48,925 nucleotides of DNA, taken from assembly GCA_036244855.1 (NCBI GenBank), contig BQKZ01000282.1, forward strand, positions 67,594 to 116,518. Reading direction: 5' to 3'. A program made the translations under genes and the position numbers. This DNA is from Temnopleurus reevesii (lineage: Eukaryota; Echinodermata; Echinoidea; Temnopleuroida; Temnopleuridae). This document shows, piece by piece, positions 44,743 through 48,925 of this stretch (the first letter of the stretch is position 1; every line of letters starts with the position of its first letter). Below the pieces are notes generated by a model that saw nothing but the letters and a program-made list of their open reading frames with translations, ran no database searches and was not told the DNA's origin.

Positions 44743-45454
44743 TGGTCCAGTTGAGGATTCTGTGTTCTGATAGCAACCATCCCTGTACATTCTATTGCCC
44801 TGAACACACAGGGACTTCATAACACTCAACCACAGATTCTCACATACCCCTCTGTGAAGGCACAATCAGATGGTAGTTTGAAAGCACAAACCCGAGACTT
44901 TCGGTGTGTGAGTGTGCAGAGCATGATACAGGGCATGCGCTGTGTGATTACATCACACACATACAGCATTGCTCTATCCTCAGTCTAGGGGGAGAGCACG
45001 AGACACACAATGAGACACACAGTGTATACCTAGTCTGCAAGAACAGACCCTTTGGTTTCGTTGTGCACAAACACAGAGAGTGATACAGGGTATACACTGT
45101 GTGTCTCATTGTGTGTCTCGTGCTCTCCCCCTAGACTGAGGATAGAGCAATGCTGTATGTGTGTGATGTAGTCACACAGAGCATGCCCTGTATCATGCTC
45201 TGCACTCACATACCGAAAGTCTCGGGTTTGTGCTCGCAAACTAGTGTATACCCTGTATCACTCTCTGTGTTTGTGCACAACGAAACCTAAGGGTCTGTTC
45301 TTGCAGACTAATCAGATGGGTATGTGTGATCAGAGGGGTATGTGAGAATCTGTGGTTGAGAGTTATGAAGTCCCTGTGTGTACAGTGCAATAGAATGTAC
45401 AGGGATGGTTGCCAAGGAACTTGCTATTAGAATACAGCGTCCTCAAGTGGCCTA
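44743..45454. mobile_element. Foldback element carrying a second composite foldback
   Basis: Outer arms TGGTCCAGTTGAGGATTCTG at 44743 and its relative CCTCAAGTGGCCTA ending at 45454 belong to the same family as 37770-38026; GAACACACAGGGACTTCATA and AACACTCAACCACAGATTCT pair across the element. The nonamers outside (CCAGGGCAA and CCCTGGCGA) agree at only six of nine positions. Between the arms, about 44888-45310 is filled by another inverted-repeat structure described in the findings. The total is 712 bp with no coding capacity. Confidence 0.8.
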
Positions 45455-45615
45455 CCCTGGCGAGTAAAATAGTAAAAAATATCTGTTCAATGTTGTGAGT
45501 CCTTTAAGGGGGGGGGGTGTATCCCACCTGTAGATGAGACCTGGTTAATATTGATTCATCCACGTATACCTGTCGGATCCCACACCATCATTGCTCCTGT
45601 AAATCTCTCACAATC

Positions 45616-45852
45616 AAATTACCATCAGGAAGATTTGGTTGAGCGGGAGAGGATGTAACATTGTTTAGTGTAGATTGAAGCCTGCGGGTGGGTGAGTTCA
45701 GAAGAACTAGGCTAGTACTATTGACTCTCTGAGCTATTCTGGGAGTGTACTGCATAACACCTGGTGGGGTGGTAAGGAGGCCAGGGTAGGGGGTGTCGGT
45801 TGTGAATGCTGGGACGAGGGCTATGAACAACAAATCAAAGACTACGAATAGG
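45616..45852 (-). other. Unexplained open segment with a signal-anchor-like stretch; possible exon
   Basis: The minus strand is open from 45896 to 45591. A possible acceptor, gactgcag, precedes TCCTATTCG at 45852, and a possible weak donor, ATT|gtgaga, lies at 45616. The reading starts near LKLTAVLFVVFDLLFIALVP, a convincing hydrophobic segment, and continues as a Pro/Ser/Thr/Asn-rich stretch with sequons NST and NVT. That layout resembles the anchor and stem of a type II membrane protein. It does not match any part of adenylyl cyclase that I know, and no Met lies in frame. It may be an exon of a nested gene, part of a mobile element, or chance. Confidence 0.3.
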
Positions 45853-45989
45853 ACTGCAGTCAGTTTTAAAGAGAAAATAAAGGGGTACAGAGGGCTTCAG
45901 GCAGATCATAATATTTCTGTAGGGTCCTTTTTGCAAAAAGTTTCATATCACCAAAATAAATCAGCGTTTCTGGTACCCTTCATAGTATT

Positions 45990-46178
45990 TTTTCCACAAG
46001 ATATTTATCCACATTGTTCTGCACTGAAGGTAGGGTGAATGATTAAAGACAGGAATATTCCATCCTTAGTACACTTGAACACTGGTAACCACAGCCCAAT
46101 TAAGCAAGGGTAACATTATTGCAAATGGCTTCCTAAGCAGTTTGCAAAGTAGAAAAGAGCATCCATTATTATTACTCT
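45990..46178 (+). repeat. tRNA-derived SINE, decayed 3' half
   Basis: Ordered traces: TTATCCACATTGTTCTGCAC, GGTAGGGTGAATGA, ATTCCATCCTTAGTACACTT, AAGCAAGGGTAACATTATTG, then an ATTATT tail. Diverged but collinear with 30162-30450. Confidence 0.65.
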
Positions 46179-46454
46179 CATCTCATTTGACAATATTGAA
46201 ATAATTACTATACAATACAATAAAAGGATAACCACAACGTTGTACTCCTCTTTTGCAGATACTGAACAAGTTTGCTATATAAAGAAACTGTCCCAGACCT
46301 CTGTTTACAAACAAATCAAGATAAGGTGCCTTAGTACTATCAAAGCCCAGCATTTATTATTAATCCTAATAGAATCCAATCAGCCAATCTATTCATAGCA
46401 CACTGTATAAAAGGGCATAAGGTTGTTCTTTAACAAGGTTGATGTCTTTGCACT

Positions 46455-46535
46455 CTTCAAGAAGTAAACATTCTTGAAGAAGTAAACATTCTTGAAGAAG
46501 TAAACATTTCTTCAACAAGTAAACATTCTTGAAGA
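46455..46535. repeat. Minisatellite, about 18-bp unit
   Basis: Four to five units of AAGAAGTAAACATTCTTG with small changes. Each unit contains CAAGAA/TTCTTG inverted words, so single units can fold. Confidence 0.9.
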
Positions 46536-46969
46536 TATTCTTTTTATATTTTCTTGCTTTATAAAGTGTGTTGCATGAGATATTTTCACTTCACGATATT
46601 TATTGGCTTATAAATACAAGACAGAATGCCTGAAGGTGAGTTTTGAGAAACAACATTTAATTTCTGAAATATTTTGTTTAGAATTCTAGAGATAATACCT
46701 ACCCAACTAGATGTTTTCCCTAGCTTCAATAGAAATCAAAGTGAAAGTAATTTGTATTGAATCCTATCTATTAACTTGTTTATTTTTACTTTTTTTGATT
46801 TGGGGATTTCCTGTCTTTAGATAGAGGGCCTTCTCATCTATTTAAATGAATAAGGAAAAAAAAGTCGTTCCTATGAATGAAAGATACACATAATCAACAC
46901 TAAGAATAAAAGTTGAAAGAACGCAATATGATGTAAAGATCAAATTTACACTTGTCTACCTGGCCATGC

Positions 46970-47103
46970 TAAAGCCCCAGTCACATCGAGACCCAGAAGC
47001 AACACAATTGAACATGACTCTTTGTTCAGTACACAGTTAACTGCCTCCACACATAGAGAGGTATTGAATTGTGTTGCTTCCAGGCTTCTATGTGACTGGG
47101 GCA
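46970..47103. mobile_element. GCCCC-type inverted-repeat element, copy 3
   Basis: Left AAAGCCCCAGTCACATCGAG, right inverse ATGCCCCAGTCACATAGAAG, with interior GAAGCAACACAATTGAACA facing TTGAATTGTGTTGCTTC. The best-preserved copy of the three, about 134 bp. Confidence 0.88.
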
Positions 47104-47399
47104 TCACCAAACAGCTTACAGAAAGACAATAAGCACTGCTATCCTTTTGGAAGAGATGTCAGTACTGATGAGCATCTTGGCTGTGAATCCTCCAGAACTA
47201 ATATACATACACTTGCCATTTGTAAGGCCCACCCTATCAACCCAAGAGTGGTGAGTCCTTTGTTGAACGTGTGTCTGACATTGCTTTGCTAAGACACACC
47301 CATGACACACACGTACGTCTAATCTTGACAGACAATTTGCAGACATGATGGACCCCCCTGTCAAATCGAGATTGATGGACGACGCACCATTTGGGGATT

Positions 47400-47505
47400 T
47401 TGATTGTCCTCCTAATGCACATACAGCTTTTGTTTCAAAGCGATTCGAAGCAATGACCTCTCTGTTACTACAGAGTGTCATAACCACGAGACCACCAGAT
47501 TGACT
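47400..47505 (-). repeat. tRNA-like fragment, probably a SINE head
   Basis: The minus strand reads TGGTGGTCTCGTGGTTATGA, then GTCATTGCTTCGAATCGCTT. A-box-like and B-box-like words are correctly spaced, but the B box deviates (GCTTCGAATCG), so a working tRNA is unlikely. Confidence 0.45.
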
Positions 47506-47721
47506 GGGTAATTGAATTCTTATTTATTAATCAGTTGGGAAATCAAGAACTTTATTTTTTCTCAATCTATTGATGAGAAAGCAATGAAAATTGATACAGA
47601 TATTGGGAAAGGATCATTAAGTCACATCCAAGCGGCCCTATTCAAGTAGCAACAGCATAATAAGGTCAAGATTCCTAACCATACATTCAATTTTATGAAT
47701 CACCTTTCACATTTCCATTCA

Positions 47722-48294
47722 TTAAAGGGGAACTTCACCCAGACATTGATGTGCGCTCAGTGGATGAAGAAAAATGCAATGGTCAATCTGTGAAAATTTG
47801 AGCAAGATCCAACAATCCATTTTCAAGAGATATGAATTTTTAAAGTTTGATTTACACCCCTCATGGGCTCCTCAAATTGGCAACGTACCAGCACAAAATG
47901 GCTGCCAACATGGGAGAACTCTCCATTCACTTTGTACACAGAATTTCACATGTTCTTCTACAAGATTGTACTTTTCTCTTCTGGTATGATATGGACATTT
48001 TTATTCTTCATCCATTTCGGAATGAATTTTGTTGATTTGTTGTCTACTTTTCTAGAAAAAGAAGAAAATGTGAAATTCTGTGTACAAAGTGAATGGAGGG
48101 TTCTCCATGTTGGCAGCCATTTTGTGCCTGTACATTGCCAATTTAAGGAGCCCATGAGGGATTTAAATAAAAATTTGAATATTCATAACTTTTGAATGGA
48201 TTGTTGGATTTTGCTCAAATTTTCAGTTTGATAATTGTATTTTTTTCTTCACCCACTTAGAGTTCATCAATGTGTGGGTGAAGTTCCCCTTTAA
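47722..48294. mobile_element. TTAA-flanked long inverted-repeat element, copy 2 (nearly intact)
   Basis: 573 bp. TTAA at 47722-47725 and 48291-48294 with termini TTAAAGGGGAACTTCACCCA and its inverse. Nearly the whole element is two inverted arms of about 240 bp: for example AGCACAAAATGGCTGCCAAC (47890s) faces GTTGGCAGCCATTTTGTGCC (48108 onward), and ATTCACTTTGTACACAGAAT faces ATTCTGTGTACAAAGTGAAT. The open frames across it are mirror images of each other and not genes. Confidence 0.9.
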
Positions 48295-48573
48295 TTGTCC
48301 ATGGTGTGAGTGGGCATGAAACAATCTTCACATACAGACTAGAAGTCTTGAAGTGGAAAGGAGTTCTTGTATTGAAGCATTCCAGATGGATGAATCTATT
48401 ATTCTACTTCATTGCATTTTGTGTATGGGTTTACTCAGTTAGCAATAATATGATCATGTGCTACAAGTTGCGCTCAACAGTCAGCAAAATGTATGAGTGT
48501 CAGTAAGAAATCATATTAAAAGGGTATTGCTATACCATGAAAAATGTATAGCGAGGAAACTTCTGCTAATAGA

Positions 48574-48653
48574 CTTTGGTGTAGTGGACCTGGCTCTCGC
48601 CTTTCAACCAGAGGGTCGTAGGTTCTAGTCCTACCCATGGCATTAATTTCCTT
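48574..48653 (+). repeat. tRNA-derived SINE head, cut off
   Basis: CTTTGGTGTAGTGGACCTGG, CTCTCGCCTTTCAACCAGAG, GGTCGTAGGTTCTAGTCCTA, then CCATGGCATTAATTTCCTT, after which the family match stops and a different sequence begins. A and B boxes are both recognisable. Confidence 0.85.
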
Positions 48654-48925
48654 AAAGTAGAACACACCTTTGGATCGTTAATTCAGGCTTATTACATATC
48701 ATTATGGGCCTAGGGGTGTATAAAACACTTTGGTTTTCATTTCTGTTCATAAAAATATCATTAAACCCAGAAAAATGAAATTTTCTGATGGACCCCCCAC
48801 GATGAGCATCCGTGAGGCCCGCTCCGAGAGCGAGCCCAAGTGTTTTACCGTGACGTCACGATATAGCTTTGGTCGACTTCTTGAGCTCTGCTCGAGCTCG
48901 ATTCACGCTATATGTACACGAAAAT
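48654..48925. other. Unassigned sequence at the window end, with a CRE-like palindrome
   Basis: Starts exactly where the SINE breaks off, so it is probably another repeat. It is GC-richer than its surroundings and contains TGACGTCA at 48851-48858 and clustered GAGCTC/CTCGAG words near 48883-48900. No coding segment is recognised. Confidence 0.4.

Noticed and set aside
45030..45239. 69-codon minus-strand frame
   Set aside because: Lies wholly inside the composite foldback; a product of the inverted repeats.
47116..47487. 123-codon minus-strand frame
   Set aside because: Its start overlaps a tRNA-like SINE head, it has no recognisable domain, and no splice sites fit. I could not support a gene.
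47774..48195. Overlapping frames up to 110 codons on both strands
   Set aside because: They lie in the two arms of the TTAA inverted-repeat element and mirror each other (for example MGSSNWQ on one strand and MGSLNWQ on the other).
1..48925. CRISPR arrays, operons, phage or bacterial defence genes
   Set aside because: The window is eukaryotic intron-containing DNA; the tandem repeats have no spacer pattern and no associated proteins.
1..48925. LINE, LTR or endogenous viral coding regions
   Set aside because: No reverse transcriptase, integrase, gag or transposase motif was recognised on either strand; all elements seen are non-autonomous.

Overview
This window is animal nuclear DNA: AT-rich, intron-dominated and full of small interspersed repeats. 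It carries one clearly recognisable protein-coding gene on the minus strand, a membrane adenylyl cyclase of the ADCY5/6 subfamily. Thirteen coding exons lie between 38276 (5' in the gene) and 5633 (stop codon), joined by twelve GT-AG introns whose phases all agree. Together they encode the last 715 residues: the end of catalytic domain C1a, the C1b linker, the second six-helix membrane bundle with a glycosylated outer loop, and all of catalytic domain C2. The N terminus, first membrane bundle and start of C1a are not here and should lie beyond 48925. The repeat style (a tRNA-derived SINE ending in ATT repeats, and many short foldback elements) and the cyclase sequence suggest an invertebrate deuterostome, most likely a sea urchin; this rests on recognition and has not been tested by search.

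Layout: 1-5632 is AT-rich 3' UTR and 3' flank. 5633-14812 holds the tightly spaced exons for C2, the second membrane bundle and the end of C1b. 14813-20897 holds two further C1b exons among repeats. 20898-38117 is a single 17.2-kb intron containing large pyrimidine-rich and purine-rich blocks, two tandem arrays, SINEs and miniature inverted-repeat elements. 37660-37721 is a degenerate copy of the 3' part of the C1a exon, separated from the true exon (38118-38276) by a 257-bp foldback element with a perfect 9-bp target duplication. 38277-48925 is the next intron (at least 10.6 kb) and contains the most elaborate foldback complex (44743-45454), a nearly intact inverted-repeat element with TTAA ends (47722-48294) and one unexplained open segment with a membrane-anchor-like hydrophobic stretch (about 45616-45852, minus strand).

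The cyclase is a single gene, so there is no operon logic. Its product is expected to sit in the plasma membrane and make cAMP from ATP under G-protein control. The most protein-relevant oddity is a tyrosine at the C2 position that is a forskolin-contacting serine in most mammalian isoforms. The repeats form at least six recognisable families with repeated copies in this window, two of them with clear target-site evidence. I found no CRISPR array, no prokaryotic-type system, no retroviral or LINE coding region, and no second gene I can name.
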